From the NCBI GenBank assembly GCA_023229825.1, contig JALNYN010000016.1:1-27052 (forward strand): a stretch of DNA of 27,052 nt, in the 5' to 3' direction. Of this stretch, positions 1 through 7,669 are shown in pieces. The notes beneath the pieces are model-generated. The model saw only the letters and a list, made by a program, of their open reading frames with translations, searched no databases and was not told the origin of the DNA. The position numbers and the translations under genes are program-made. Source of the DNA: Minisyncoccota bacterium. Lineage in GTDB: Bacteria > Patescibacteriota > Minisyncoccia > Phycocordibacterales > CAIJYI01. How positions within the stretch are numbered: the first letter of the stretch is position 1; every line of letters begins with the position of its first letter.

Positions 1-131
1 TAAAAGCGGTTGTTGAAAAAGGAGGGGGAAAGATCTGGTTCGATTCAGTGGAAAATAAGGGAACAACATTCTATGTTACGATGCCGCTTTCCGGAATGAC
101 GGCATTATCCGGCGCCAAAGACTTGGCATAA
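1..131 (+). CDS. Sensor histidine kinase, C-terminal fragment
   Basis: Partial gene cut by the window edge. Reading from base 3 gives 42 codons ending at TAA 129-131. The residues GGGKIWFDSVENKGTTFYV match the last part of a HATPase_c domain: the glycine-rich G2-type box followed by the closing beta strand of the ATP-binding fold. Histidine kinases autophosphorylate and pass the phosphate to a response regulator, and one follows 26 nt downstream, so the two are probably a cognate pair. The sensor part and the phospho-accepting histidine lie outside the window, so the signal cannot be inferred. The final codons TTG GCA also form the -35 hexamer of the promoter for the next gene. Confidence 0.85.
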   Translation, partial: KAVVEKGGGKIWFDSVENKGTTFYVTMPLSGMTALSGAKDLA

Positions 132-151
132 AATTCAAAATTAGTTATAAT
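123..151 (+). promoter_or_regulatory. Sigma70-type promoter of the response regulator (leaderless)
   Basis: TTGGCA (123-128), a 17-bp spacer, then a perfect TATAAT (146-151). The ATG follows after only 6 nt (158), so transcription should start at or next to the A of the start codon and give a leaderless mRNA. No Shine-Dalgarno site is present. The -35 lies inside the end of the histidine kinase gene. Confidence 0.75.
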
Positions 152-157
152 ATATTT

Positions 158-544
158 ATGAATCACTACAGCGACAAAAAAGTGTTGGTAATCGAGGACG
201 ACCGAGTATTGCGGCGCGTAATTCTCGACAATCTGAAATCAGAGGGATTTATGGCTTTAGAGGCGGAGGACGGAGTGATCGGTCTTGAAACGGCTCTCAG
301 GGAACACCCCGACCTTATGCTGGTTGACGTTGTCATGCCGAGAATGGATGGGATCACTATGCTTGAAAAACTTCGAGAGGATGAGTGGGGAAAGACCGCG
401 AACGTTATGATGCTGACGAACCTAAGCGATACGGAAAAGATAGCGTACGCTTCCAAGAAAGGAGTGAGTGATTATCTCGTGAAAGCCGACTGGGATATTG
501 CGAGTATTATCGATAAGGTTAAACAGAAGGTCCGAGGAGTGTAA
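158..544 (+). CDS. Single-domain response regulator (CheY-like receiver)
   Basis: A 128-residue protein consisting only of a receiver domain. The acidic pocket is D14-D15, the phospho-acceptor is D57 (LMLVDVVMPRMDG), the switch Thr is T87 (MLTN) and the conserved Lys is K109 (LVKAD). There is no DNA-binding or enzymatic output domain, so it probably acts by protein contact or in a phosphorelay. It lies 26 nt after the histidine kinase fragment but has its own strong promoter and terminator, so it may be made in excess of the kinase. Start 158 is chosen because the -10 hexamer lies 6 nt upstream and the receiver begins at residue 7. Confidence 0.93.
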   Translation: MNHYSDKKVLVIEDDRVLRRVILDNLKSEGFMALEAEDGVIGLETALREHPDLMLVDVVMPRMDGITMLEKLREDEWGKTANVMMLTNLSDTEKIAYASKKGVSDYLVKADWDIASIIDKVKQKVRGV

Positions 545-564
545 TAAAGCAATAAGAAAAAAGC

Positions 565-592
565 AAAAAGGGGACGGCAACGTCTTCTTTTT
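565..592 (+). terminator. Rho-independent terminator after the response regulator
   Basis: A 12-bp stem (arms 565-576 and 581-592, two G-U pairs) capped by a GCAA tetraloop. The 3' arm ends in the run of T residues needed for intrinsic termination. It begins about 20 nt after the stop codon. Confidence 0.85.
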
Positions 593-634
593 TGTGACAC
601 GTATATATACCATCTCTAACTAATCATTCCCATT

Positions 635-747
635 CGTCATCCCGGGCCGGGACCCGGGATCCACGGGGATTAATGACGGACGTGGATTCCATCTCGCGGG
701 CTGGAATGACAACAAAAGTGAATAGGTTAATTGGCGATGATATTACC
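635..747. repeat. BIME-like composite repeat in the 545-899 intergenic region
   Basis: Two facing hairpins. The first has arms ATCCCGGG (639-646) and CCCGGGAT (653-660). The second has ATTCCA...TGGAAT within 687-706. They are joined by a segment bearing GATCCACG and CGTGGATT in inverted orientation, and CGTCAT / ATGAC close the outer ends. A second copy with the same plan is at 10219-10299 and a solo relative is near 23381-23430. The tail 698-747 resembles 23395-23444. The rest of this 355-nt gene-free stretch holds the terminator at 565-592 and the promoter at 816-845. I see no RNA gene in it. Confidence 0.7.
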
Positions 748-815
748 ATGCTGAAATTGTATTCCGGCGACGAAGAAAAGCACAAGTATGTTTAGCTTTT
801 ATATTGGTGCTACGC

Positions 816-845
816 TTGACAGAACTTATTCATGTATGGTATACT
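816..845 (+). promoter_or_regulatory. Strong sigma70-type promoter of the 61-residue membrane peptide
   Basis: A perfect TTGACA (816-821), an 18-bp spacer and TATACT (840-845). The predicted start is near 852, leaving a leader of about 48 nt that contains a Shine-Dalgarno site. Confidence 0.8.
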
Positions 846-899
846 CCGAACGGATTTGCTTCTGCAAAGAACATTTGTTTTTTAAAATGAGGAAATAAA

Positions 900-1085
900 A
901 TGAGAATTGTCCGAAAAAAAATGACGTCAGTTGTTTTATTTGTATTATCTAGCGTCCTTTCGTTTATGGCATTGTTTTGCATAATTTTGGGGGGCGGTAC
1001 TATCGTTCCTTCAGCATTTGTATTGTATGGTTCAAGCATTATTGCGTTGGTTATTGCTTCCGCGTTAATTCGAGAGAGCCATTAA
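900..1085 (+). CDS. Small two-helix membrane protein, unknown function
   Basis: A 61-residue protein. A basic N-terminus (MRIVRKK) is followed by two hydrophobic stretches, about residues 9-30 and 35-56, separated by a Gly-rich turn (GGGT). The predicted form is a helical hairpin in the membrane. I recognise no family. Its reality rests on a complete expression unit: a near-consensus promoter (816-845), a Shine-Dalgarno AGGA (890-893) 6 nt before the ATG, and an intrinsic terminator 9 nt after the stop. It is therefore monocistronic and probably well expressed. The opposite-strand reading frame here lacks such signals. Confidence 0.7.
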   Translation: MRIVRKKMTSVVLFVLSSVLSFMALFCIILGGGTIVPSAFVLYGSSIIALVIASALIRESH

Positions 1086-1094
1086 AAGTTTTTT

Positions 1095-1122
1095 AACCGC
1101 CTTGACTTTGGTCGAGGCGGTT
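1095..1122 (+). terminator. Rho-independent terminator of the 61-residue peptide gene
   Basis: Twelve-bp stem: AACCGCCTTGAC (1095-1106), loop TTTG, GTCGAGGCGGTT (1111-1122), one G-U pair. It is followed by TTGTTATT. Confidence 0.85.
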
Positions 1123-1140
1123 TTGTTATTCATGGATCGT

Positions 1141-1171
1141 TAATCAATTTTCTATTTTCTATTCTCTATTA
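1141..1171. repeat. A/T-rich heptad repeat, solo arm
   Basis: Units of about 7 nt such as CTATTTT and CTATTCT. On the minus strand it reads TAGAGAATAGAAAATAG, the same unit series that follows the stop codons of rnc and trpS and overlaps the end of topA. It lies upstream of the VirD4-like gene and downstream of the terminator at 1095-1122. Confidence 0.7.
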
Positions 1172-1185
1172 ACGTCTGTTATTCT

Positions 1186-1214
1186 TTTTCAAATGCCAAA
1201 AAATATGGTATTGT
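1186..1214 (+). promoter_or_regulatory. Probable leaderless promoter of the VirD4-like gene
   Basis: TTTTCA (1186-1191), 17-bp spacer, TATTGT (1209-1214), then 7 nt to the ATG at 1222. The same TTTTCA hexamer and 17-bp spacing precede trpS and the gene at 20197. No Shine-Dalgarno site is visible. Confidence 0.5.
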
Positions 1215-1221
1215 AAAAAAC

Positions 1222-3210
1222 ATGGATGAGCAAAATAAAATAACGTATTTTGGGAAGGCTGATTTCCGAAATAAAATGACACAATTCGGGATTAAGGCGA
1301 GCGATCGGACGCGCCACGTGTATGTTATCGGAAAGACGGGAATGGGAAAATCCACCCTGCTTGAGAATATGGCCGTCCAAGATATTCAGAATGGGAACGG
1401 CTGCGCCTTTATCGACCCTCACGGCGGAACGGCGGAACTTTTGCTTGATTATGTGCCGGAGCATCGCATTAAAGATGTTATTTACTTTGCGCCATTCGAT
1501 ACCGATTATCCCGTAGCGTTCAACATTATGGAGGATGTCGGGAAAGACAAACGCCATCTTGTGGCGAGCGGTCTTATGAGCGCGTTCAAAAAGATCTGGG
1601 TCGACGCATGGTCGGCGAGAATGGAATATATTTTGGGCAATACGTTGCTTGCGCTTCTCGAGTTTCCCGGCGCGACGCTGCTCGGCGTGAATCGCATGTA
1701 TTCCGATAAAGATTATCGAAAAAAAGTCGTTGATAATATCACGGATCCGTCCATAAAATCATTCTGGGTCGACGAATATGCAAAATACGGCGATCGCTAT
1801 ACTCAAGAAGCCACGCCCGCCATTCAAAACAAAGTCGGTCAGTTCGTTTCAAATCCTCTGATCAGAAATATCATCGGCCAATCCAAATCCACTTTTGATA
1901 TTCGCGATGTCATGGATAACAGAAAGATCCTCATCATGAATCTTTCCAAAGGAAAAGTGGGAGATCAGAACACTTCGCTTCTCGGAAGCATGCTCATCAC
2001 GAAAATTTACCTCGCGGCCATGTCACGCGCGGATGCGACCGCTTCCGAATTGAAAGAGCTCCCGAACTTTTATTTCTTTGTCGACGAGTTCCAGTCTTTT
2101 GCGAATGAATCTTTTGCGGACATTCTTTCTGAGGCGAGAAAATATAAACTGAATCTTACGATCGCACATCAGTATATCGAACAGATGCCGGAAGAAGTCC
2201 GCGCGGCCGTATTCGGCAACGTCGGAACAATGATCACCTTCCGCGTCGGTTCGTACGATGCCGATGTTTTGGAAAAAGAATTTTTGCCGGCGTTCTCTGC
2301 CGAAGACATCGTCAATTTGGACAAATATCAGTTATACCTGCGGCTTATGATCGACGGAGTCGGTTCGCGGCCATTCTCTGCCGTAGCTCTGCCTCCGATC
2401 CATAAAGAAGGCAAGACGTTCAAAGAAGAGATCTTGGATAATTCCCGCCACATGTTCGCCAAACCCAGAGAGGAAGTGGAAAAAGAGATCCTTGATTGGC
2501 ACCAAATGAGCTTTGCTGAGAAAAAACCAACTCCCGTCGCACCGATGGGCGGTGGCTCTCCGTCCTCATTTACTCCTGCACCGAATCGGTCCGGAGATTT
2601 TGTTCCGCGCTCTCCTTCGGCTGATCGCCGTCCGGAAGGCCAGGGCGCATTTCGCGCACCTGTTCAAGGGCAATATCGCGAGCAAACCGCCGTTCCGGTA
2701 CCCCAGGCTGTGCCGCTCGGAAGACAGACATTTTCTCCTCGGATGAATCCGCCGACCGATCGTCGCGCCACGGATATTCGAAATACGTATGTTCCCAATA
2801 ATGATCGGCGTGCAACAGATCAAGATCGCAGAGCGGGAGGGAATACTTTTGCGGGTGTGCCGAGGCCGCCGGTATCATCGAATGCCACCCCATCACAACT
2901 CCCAAGAACGCCAAGTATTTCGCTCAATTCGCTCCGCAGGGATACTCGCGGAGTTCCGGAGGAAACACCAAATCGCAACACGCTGAAGGAAGCCCTCCAG
3001 TCGATCTATCCGCCAAAAATCGCTGAAACGGCAGTTCCGACAAAACCCGCCGCGCCTGTGCAGAGAGAACAGCCAAAAGAGGATCGACCTGCGGTAGAAC
3101 GAAAAACGCCCCCGCCTTCTGCTCCGCGCCAAACCAAGGAAATTCCCGAAGATGTTTTACGGGGAATTTTGAAGGTGGATGAAGATGACGATCGATTTCC
3201 GAAACAATAA
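1222..3210 (+). CDS. VirD4/TraG-like type IV secretion ATPase with disordered tail
   Basis: A 662-residue protein. The first 400 residues form a RecA-like motor of the conjugative coupling-protein type. Walker A is GKTGMGKST (37-45), a DPHGG motif lies near residues 64-68, and Walker B is FFVDEFQSF (around 285-293). An arginine/glutamine-rich segment with AHQYIEQ follows. VirD4-family ATPases bind DNA or protein substrates and feed them to a membrane channel. Unlike classical VirD4 there is no N-terminal membrane segment, so it needs a separate anchor; the protein at 20197-21405 is a candidate. The final 240 residues are rich in Pro, Gln and Arg with repeated DRRATD/DRR motifs and are probably disordered. 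No relaxase or pilus genes are nearby. Confidence 0.85.
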   Translation: MDEQNKITYFGKADFRNKMTQFGIKASDRTRHVYVIGKTGMGKSTLLENMAVQDIQNGNGCAFIDPHGGTAELLLDYVPEHRIKDVIYFAPFDTDYPVAFNIMEDVGKDKRHLVASGLMSAFKKIWVDAWSARMEYILGNTLLALLEFPGATLLGVNRMYSDKDYRKKVVDNITDPSIKSFWVDEYAKYGDRYTQEATPAIQNKVGQFVSNPLIRNIIGQSKSTFDIRDVMDNRKILIMNLSKGKVGDQNTSLLGSMLITKIYLAAMSRADATASELKELPNFYFFVDEFQSFANESFADILSEARKYKLNLTIAHQYIEQMPEEVRAAVFGNVGTMITFRVGSYDADVLEKEFLPAFSAEDIVNLDKYQLYLRLMIDGVGSRPFSAVALPPIHKEGKTFKEEILDNSRHMFAKPREEVEKEILDWHQMSFAEKKPTPVAPMGGGSPSSFTPAPNRSGDFVPRSPSADRRPEGQGAFRAPVQGQYREQTAVPVPQAVPLGRQTFSPRMNPPTDRRATDIRNTYVPNNDRRATDQDRRAGGNTFAGVPRPPVSSNATPSQLPRTPSISLNSLRRDTRGVPEETPNRNTLKEALQSIYPPKIAETAVPTKPAAPVQREQPKEDRPAVERKTPPPSAPRQTKEIPEDVLRGILKVDEDDDRFPKQ

Positions 3211-3216
3211 AGTACG

Positions 3217-3331
3217 CCGGACGGGGTTTATAACCCCGTCCGGAACGTTTGGAATTTCTAACCAAAGTTGATTTAAAAACGATGTTCTAAAGAGGTACAA
3301 ATGTTTCGGACGAGAGTACAACTCCCGTCCG
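3217..3331. repeat. Convergent pair of GC-rich hairpin repeats (copies A and B)
   Basis: Copy A: CCGGACGGGGTT (3217-3228), loop TAT, perfect complementary arm (3232-3243). Copy B, reversed: arms 3307-3317 and 3321-3331, loop ACA, one mismatch. The outer sides carry CGCCGG / CCGGCG and the inner sides AACGTTTG / AAATGTTTCGG, so the pair forms one symmetrical unit of about 115-125 bp. It directly follows the VirD4-like gene, and copy A may also act as a 3'-end hairpin, though no U-tract follows. This explains most of the gap 3211-3373. Confidence 0.8.
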
Positions 3332-3373
3332 GCGACGAAATCAAAAATTGTAAATTATTGTAAATGTATTTAA

Positions 3374-4501
3374 GTGGAAAAACAAAATTTAAAAAAAACA
3401 AAATTACTTATTGCGACCCCTTTATATCCTCCCGAAATAGGCGGTCCGGCGACGTATGTCAAATTTTTGGAACAATATCTCCCGAAAGAGCAATTTGATA
3501 TTGAGATAATTCGTTTCGGCGAGGTAAAACATCTTCCTTATATCATCCGCCACTTCGCCTTTTTTTGGAAAGTTTTTAAGCGTGCCGGCTCGTCAGATAT
3601 TGTCTACGCGCTTGATCCGCTCGGAGTTGGAATTCCGTCGGGGTTCGCGGCAAAATTGCGCGGAAAGAAATTTATGTTGCGCATCGCGGGCGATCGTGCA
3701 TGGGAAACGGCCGTGCAAAGATGGAACATTTCCGACCCCTTGGACGTTTTTTCTTCATCAAGATCATATTCTTTTCCTATCCCCATTTTGAAATTCGGGC
3801 AGACGTTTGCTGCGCGTATGGCGGCGCAGATCGTCGTCCCGAGCGAGTATCTTCGCAGTATCGTATCGAATTGGGGGATCAAAAAAGAAAAGATCTATCC
3901 CGTCTACAATGCCTTTTCACCGATCATAATTTCAGAATCAAAAGAAGAAATACGCAGAGAACTTTTTCTCTACGGACACATCATTCTTTCAGCAGGAAGA
4001 TTGGTGCCTTGGAAAGGTTTTGAGACGCTCATCCGCGCTTTTTCCGCGATAGTCGAAGATACGCCGGACATGAAATTACTGATCGCGGGCGATGGACCCG
4101 ACAAAGAAAAGCTCTTACAAACTGTTCATTTGCTTGATCTGGAAGATAAAGTTATTTTTCTCGGCATCCTGCCAAAAGAAAAACTTCTTCGATATCTCAA
4201 AGCGTCCGACCTATTCGTACTCAATACGTTTTACGAAGGGTTTTCTCATCAGCTGCTCGAAGCAATGTCTCTCGGTACCCCCGTGGTAACTACTACGGTC
4301 GGAGGGAATCCGGAAATGATAGAGACCGGAAAAGACGGCGTTCTCGTCACCTACGATGATACTCGAGCTTTCATTTCAGTCATCACGCTCCTGTTGAAAG
4401 AGAAAAAGTACGCTGAAGATCTTGCGAAGAGCGCGAAAGATAAGGCGGGGACGTTCAATGTCAAACGAGCCGTTGATGGGCTGACGAAGATCATAAATTA
4501 A
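3374..4501 (+). CDS. Glycosyltransferase family 4 (GT-B fold)
   Basis: A 375-residue retaining GT4-type enzyme with two Rossmann-like domains. The N-terminal acceptor domain opens with LLIATPLYPPEIGGPATYV, including the glycine-rich loop. The C-terminal nucleotide-sugar domain has LSAGRLVPWKGFETLI, LLIAGDGPDKEKL and the E-x7-E motif in FYEGFSHQLLEAMSLGTPVV. It should transfer a sugar from an NDP-sugar to a cell-surface glycan or lipid; the substrate cannot be read from sequence. The GTG at 3374 is the only reasonable start, since the nearby ATG at 3364 is in another frame. No Shine-Dalgarno site is visible. The stop TAA is the first part of an A-rich repeat. Confidence 0.9.
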   Translation: MEKQNLKKTKLLIATPLYPPEIGGPATYVKFLEQYLPKEQFDIEIIRFGEVKHLPYIIRHFAFFWKVFKRAGSSDIVYALDPLGVGIPSGFAAKLRGKKFMLRIAGDRAWETAVQRWNISDPLDVFSSSRSYSFPIPILKFGQTFAARMAAQIVVPSEYLRSIVSNWGIKKEKIYPVYNAFSPIIISESKEEIRRELFLYGHIILSAGRLVPWKGFETLIRAFSAIVEDTPDMKLLIAGDGPDKEKLLQTVHLLDLEDKVIFLGILPKEKLLRYLKASDLFVLNTFYEGFSHQLLEAMSLGTPVVTTTVGGNPEMIETGKDGVLVTYDDTRAFISVITLLLKEKKYAEDLAKSAKDKAGTFNVKRAVDGLTKIIN

Positions 4502-4623
4502 AAAGTAAAAATGAAAAGGGAAAAACGAAAATTAAAAAGGAAAAAATATCACAAAACTCAATTAAGCAATAATTTTTAATTTTACATTGTCGTTTTTAAT
4601 TTTTCATTTTTATTTTTTAAATT
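4497..4623. repeat. A/T-rich imperfect inverted repeat, copy 1
   Basis: Left arm about 4497-4542 (A-rich, starting inside the stop codon of the preceding gene) and right arm about 4570-4622 (T-rich). The right arm closely matches 11745-11797 after the NusB-Nudix gene, including TTTTTAATTTTAC, CGTTTTTAATTTTTC and ATTTTTA. It could fold into a long weak hairpin ending in T runs and thus help terminate transcription. The gap 4502-4668 is almost entirely this element. Confidence 0.7.
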
Positions 4624-4668
4624 AATAATTTCCACAGTCTCTACAATTTTCATTAAAATATACTAGTT

Positions 4669-5904
4669 ATGTCTTCCTCAAAAAAACTCCGTTTACTTTT
4701 CATTTCCACCGATCGCGAGATATTTCGCGAGGGAAGTGAAGTGCGCGAAAGAATGACCGGATACGCATCGATCGCTGAGGAACTGAAGATCATTGTCTTT
4801 GCAAAAAGATCGCTGCATCTCAAACCGGTCGAGATCGCGCCGAATTCATGGGCATATCCGACAAATTCGATATCTCGCTGGTTTTATATCTCCGGAGCGC
4901 GCCGTTTGGCTGATCGGCTTTACCGTTTAACGACCGAAAAGGAAGGAGGAAACGGAACTATGAGGTCTGTAGAAAAAATACCGCTTGATCTCATTAGTAC
5001 TCAGGACCCTTTCGAGTGCGGATTAGCGGGATATTTTATTTCAAAAAAGTATCGTGTTCCACTTCATTTGCAGATCCATACCGATTTTTTGAATCCTTTG
5101 TTTATGCAGGGATCGCATCTGAATTTTATTCGAAGGCGCATCGCTCGCTTCCTTTTCCGAGAACATGCGAACATTCGTGCCGTCTCAGAGCGGATCAAGG
5201 CGTCGGTATTCAAAAAAATGTCATTTCGTCCGAACGCTTTTCCTCGAATTGAAGTCTTTCCCGTCTTCGTCGACCGGCAGAGATTCAAGGACGCCGAGGA
5301 TACGGTCCACCTCCATCAGAAATATCCAGGGTTCGACGTTTTGCTTTTGGCGGTCTCTCGTCTCGAGAAAGAAAAGAATGTTGAAGGCTCTATCCGCCTT
5401 GTGGCTGCGGCCATGAAACGAAATCCTGAAGCATGGGTGGGATTGGTTATTGTTGGGGATGGAAGCCAAAAAAAATATCTTCAAAATTTAGCACGATCAC
5501 TGCATGTGAGCGACCGAGTTTTCTTTGAGGGGGCCGTTTTAGACCCGGCGCCGTTCTATAAGTCTGCGGATGCGCTTTTGGTCACGTCCCACTTCGAAGG
5601 CTATGGAAGACAGATGGCGGAATCTGTTGCCGCAGGATGTATGGTGATCGCTCGCGATGTGGGGGCGGCGAATGAGATCGTGACGCACTCAAGCGGTATT
5701 GTTTGCGAAGAGGACGATGATGAGTGCCTCCTTCATAACATTCTGCTGCTTGCCAATGACCGCGCCGTACGCGACCAGCTGAAAAATTCCGCCAAGACCG
5801 TCGCAGATCGCGCCGTATGGGAAACGAAAGAGCAATATCTGGAGCGTTATCGTCAGCTTTTAGAGGACGCCGCTTCTAATGAAGACTATCTGCTTTTTCT
5901 GTGA
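4669..5904 (+). CDS. Glycosyltransferase family 4 (GT-B fold)
   Basis: A 411-residue GT4-type enzyme. The N-terminal half has LRLLFISTDREIF, a DLISTQDPFECGLAGYFIS segment typical of these enzymes, and LHLQIHTDFLNP. The C-terminal half has LLLAVSRLEKEKNVEGSIR, GLVIVGDGSQKKYLQNLA and the E-x7-E region in HFEGYGRQMAESVAAGCMVIA. It presumably adds a sugar during envelope glycan synthesis together with its GT4 neighbour. A TATACT hexamer lies at 4659-4664, 4 nt before the ATG, so the message is probably leaderless, but no clear -35 is seen. The stop is TGA, which shows that UGA is not reassigned here. Confidence 0.9.
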   Translation: MSSSKKLRLLFISTDREIFREGSEVRERMTGYASIAEELKIIVFAKRSLHLKPVEIAPNSWAYPTNSISRWFYISGARRLADRLYRLTTEKEGGNGTMRSVEKIPLDLISTQDPFECGLAGYFISKKYRVPLHLQIHTDFLNPLFMQGSHLNFIRRRIARFLFREHANIRAVSERIKASVFKKMSFRPNAFPRIEVFPVFVDRQRFKDAEDTVHLHQKYPGFDVLLLAVSRLEKEKNVEGSIRLVAAAMKRNPEAWVGLVIVGDGSQKKYLQNLARSLHVSDRVFFEGAVLDPAPFYKSADALLVTSHFEGYGRQMAESVAAGCMVIARDVGAANEIVTHSSGIVCEEDDDECLLHNILLLANDRAVRDQLKNSAKTVADRAVWETKEQYLERYRQLLEDAASNEDYLLFL

Positions 5905-5913
5905 TCCGAGTAC

Positions 5914-5942
5914 TTCACAATTTCGGAATTTTCTAGTATGGT
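5914..5942 (+). promoter_or_regulatory. Leaderless promoter of elp3
   Basis: TTCACA (5914-5919, five of six consensus positions), 17-bp spacer, TATGGT (5937-5942), then 6 nt to the ATG at 5949. No Shine-Dalgarno site. Same geometry as the response regulator promoter. Confidence 0.65.
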
Positions 5943-5948
5943 TTTGCT

Positions 5949-7604
5949 ATGCCTTTTCAAAAGATAAATACAGAGAAAGATATCGATTCGCTGAAAAAGC
6001 GCATTCTTAAAGATGAAGCGCTGATCTCGCGCATACTTGAAATACGCAAAGGTCTTCGGTATTCGCGGCGTGGCGGAGACAAGGGGATCGAAATGATGCC
6101 AACCAATGCGGAGCTCTTGGCTCTGTATCATGAAATGACCGCATCAGGGGAGATCCTCGCGAACAAAACGGCGGAACTCTTGCTACGGAAAATAAAAACG
6201 AAAAGCAATTCCGGCGTGGCGGTAGTTTCCATCCTCACTAAGCCGTTTCCGTGTCCTGGAAAATGTACGTACTGTCCGACCGAAGCAAATATGCCGAAAA
6301 GCTATCTCTCGCGCGAACCGGCCGCGGCTCGAGCCCTTGCCAATGATTTCGATCCGAGAAAACAGATATGGATGCGGCTTAACGCGCTTATTACCAACGG
6401 CCATCCGGTCGATAAAATAGAGATTATCGTGATCGGCGGAACATGGAGTTTTTATCATTCCACCTATCGCGAGTGGGTGATCAAAGAATGTTTCCGAGCA
6501 TGTAACGAGTTCGATCATTCCCTAGGGCAGTCCTCGGGAATTCCCGAGGACTGCCCTAGGGAAAACAAAGGTACTCTTGTGGAATTGCAAAAAATAAACG
6601 AAACGGCCGAGTGCAGGATCGTCGGCATTTCGATCGAAACTCGACCGGACTATATCAACACGGAAGAAATACGGAAATTGCGTTCATATGGCGTTACAAA
6701 GGTTGAGATCGGCGTCCAGCATTTGGATAACGAGATACTGGAAAAGACAAAGAGGGAGATGACGAAAGACGGGGTCGTTTCGGCTACCGAAATGCTCCGC
6801 AACGCGGGACTTAAAGTGGTCTATCATATGATGCCGAATCTTCCCGGAAGCGATATCAAAAAAGACATTGAAATGTTTCGGGAACTTTTCATCGACGGAT
6901 CGGGATTAGAGCCCGATATGCTAAAGATCTATCCTTGCATGGTTCTCGAAGGAAGCGAGCTGTATGAAACATGGAAGGCCGGCGGATTTGTGCCCTACAC
7001 GGATAACGAACTTATGGAGGTGCTGCGGGAAGCAAAAAAACTCGTTCCGCCTTATGTCCGCATTCTGCGCGTAATCCGCGACATACCGGCCGATTATGTA
7101 AAAGCCGGAAGCAAGATCTCCAATATGCGGCAGTGGCTCGAACAGGATCAGAAAAAATTCGGATGGAAATGCCGGTGTATTCGCTGTCGAGAAGTGCGCG
7201 AGAGGGAAGTGTCGCTCTCTGATTGTTCGCTCATAAAGCGGGAATACCGAACGATATCAGGAAAAGAAATGTTTTTGAGCTTTGAAGATGAGAAGAAAGA
7301 TCTGCTCGTTTCGTTTTTGCGCCTTCGGCTGCCCGACCGCCCGAGCGATGCCATTTTTCCCGTTCTCAAAGACGCCGCGCTTGTCCGAGAACTGCATACT
7401 TATGGAAGAATGGCAGGTATACACAAGACAGGAGATCAAGGACAGCACCGAGGTTTTGGGAAATTACTTTTGGAAGAAGCTGAAAAGACCGCCAAAGAAG
7501 CCGGATACAAAAAACTCGCCATAATTTCCGGCGTCGGCGTGCGTGAATATTACCGAAAGCAAGGCTACGAACTCCAAGAAACATACATGGTAAAAATCTT
7601 TTAA
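5949..7604 (+). CDS. elp3: Elp3-type tRNA uridine(34) acetyltransferase (radical SAM + GNAT)
   Basis: A 551-residue protein, close to the usual length of archaeal and eukaryotic Elp3. The radical SAM core has the cluster motif C102-x3-C106-x2-C109 (PCPGKCTYCPTE), then VDKIEIIVIGGTWSFY, ISIETRPDYI, VEIGVQHLD and YHMMPNLPGSDIKKDIEMF. The C-terminal GNAT domain has the acetyl-CoA loop QHRGFGKLLLEEAE and the family-diagnostic end SGVGVREYYRKQGY. Elp3 makes the carboxymethyl-type modification at wobble uridine of tRNA using acetyl-CoA and SAM. Eukaryotes use a six-subunit complex; here no other Elongator subunit is nearby. Residues 190-205 are encoded by a perfect 46-bp palindrome that looks like an in-frame insertion. 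Confidence 0.95.
   Translation: MPFQKINTEKDIDSLKKRILKDEALISRILEIRKGLRYSRRGGDKGIEMMPTNAELLALYHEMTASGEILANKTAELLLRKIKTKSNSGVAVVSILTKPFPCPGKCTYCPTEANMPKSYLSREPAAARALANDFDPRKQIWMRLNALITNGHPVDKIEIIVIGGTWSFYHSTYREWVIKECFRACNEFDHSLGQSSGIPEDCPRENKGTLVELQKINETAECRIVGISIETRPDYINTEEIRKLRSYGVTKVEIGVQHLDNEILEKTKREMTKDGVVSATEMLRNAGLKVVYHMMPNLPGSDIKKDIEMFRELFIDGSGLEPDMLKIYPCMVLEGSELYETWKAGGFVPYTDNELMEVLREAKKLVPPYVRILRVIRDIPADYVKAGSKISNMRQWLEQDQKKFGWKCRCIRCREVREREVSLSDCSLIKREYRTISGKEMFLSFEDEKKDLLVSFLRLRLPDRPSDAIFPVLKDAALVRELHTYGRMAGIHKTGDQGQHRGFGKLLLEEAEKTAKEAGYKKLAIISGVGVREYYRKQGYELQETYMVKIF
6518..6563. repeat. Perfect 46-bp palindrome inside elp3
   Basis: Two 23-nt arms (6518-6540 and 6541-6563) are exact reverse complements with no spacer, centred on GGGAA|TTCCC. 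The centre is an EcoRI-like GAATTC, and CCTAGG sits near both ends. Frame is preserved, and the element encodes SLGQSSGIPEDCPRE plus flanking residues (190-205 of Elp3). It resembles coding palindromic elements such as those described in Rickettsia. Confidence 0.9.
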
Positions 7605-7669
7605 CTCCGAGATCAGATCTTGGTTATGAATATAATCCGTTCTGTTTTGTTTATTTTTTCTCAAAAAAT

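Noticed and set aside
3364..3366. ATG as start of the first glycosyltransferase
   Set aside because: It is out of frame with the protein; the in-frame GTG at 3374 gives the correct N-terminus.
5902..5904. Possible UGA recoding
   Set aside because: UGA ends the second glycosyltransferase and RelA at family-typical lengths, so it is a real stop.
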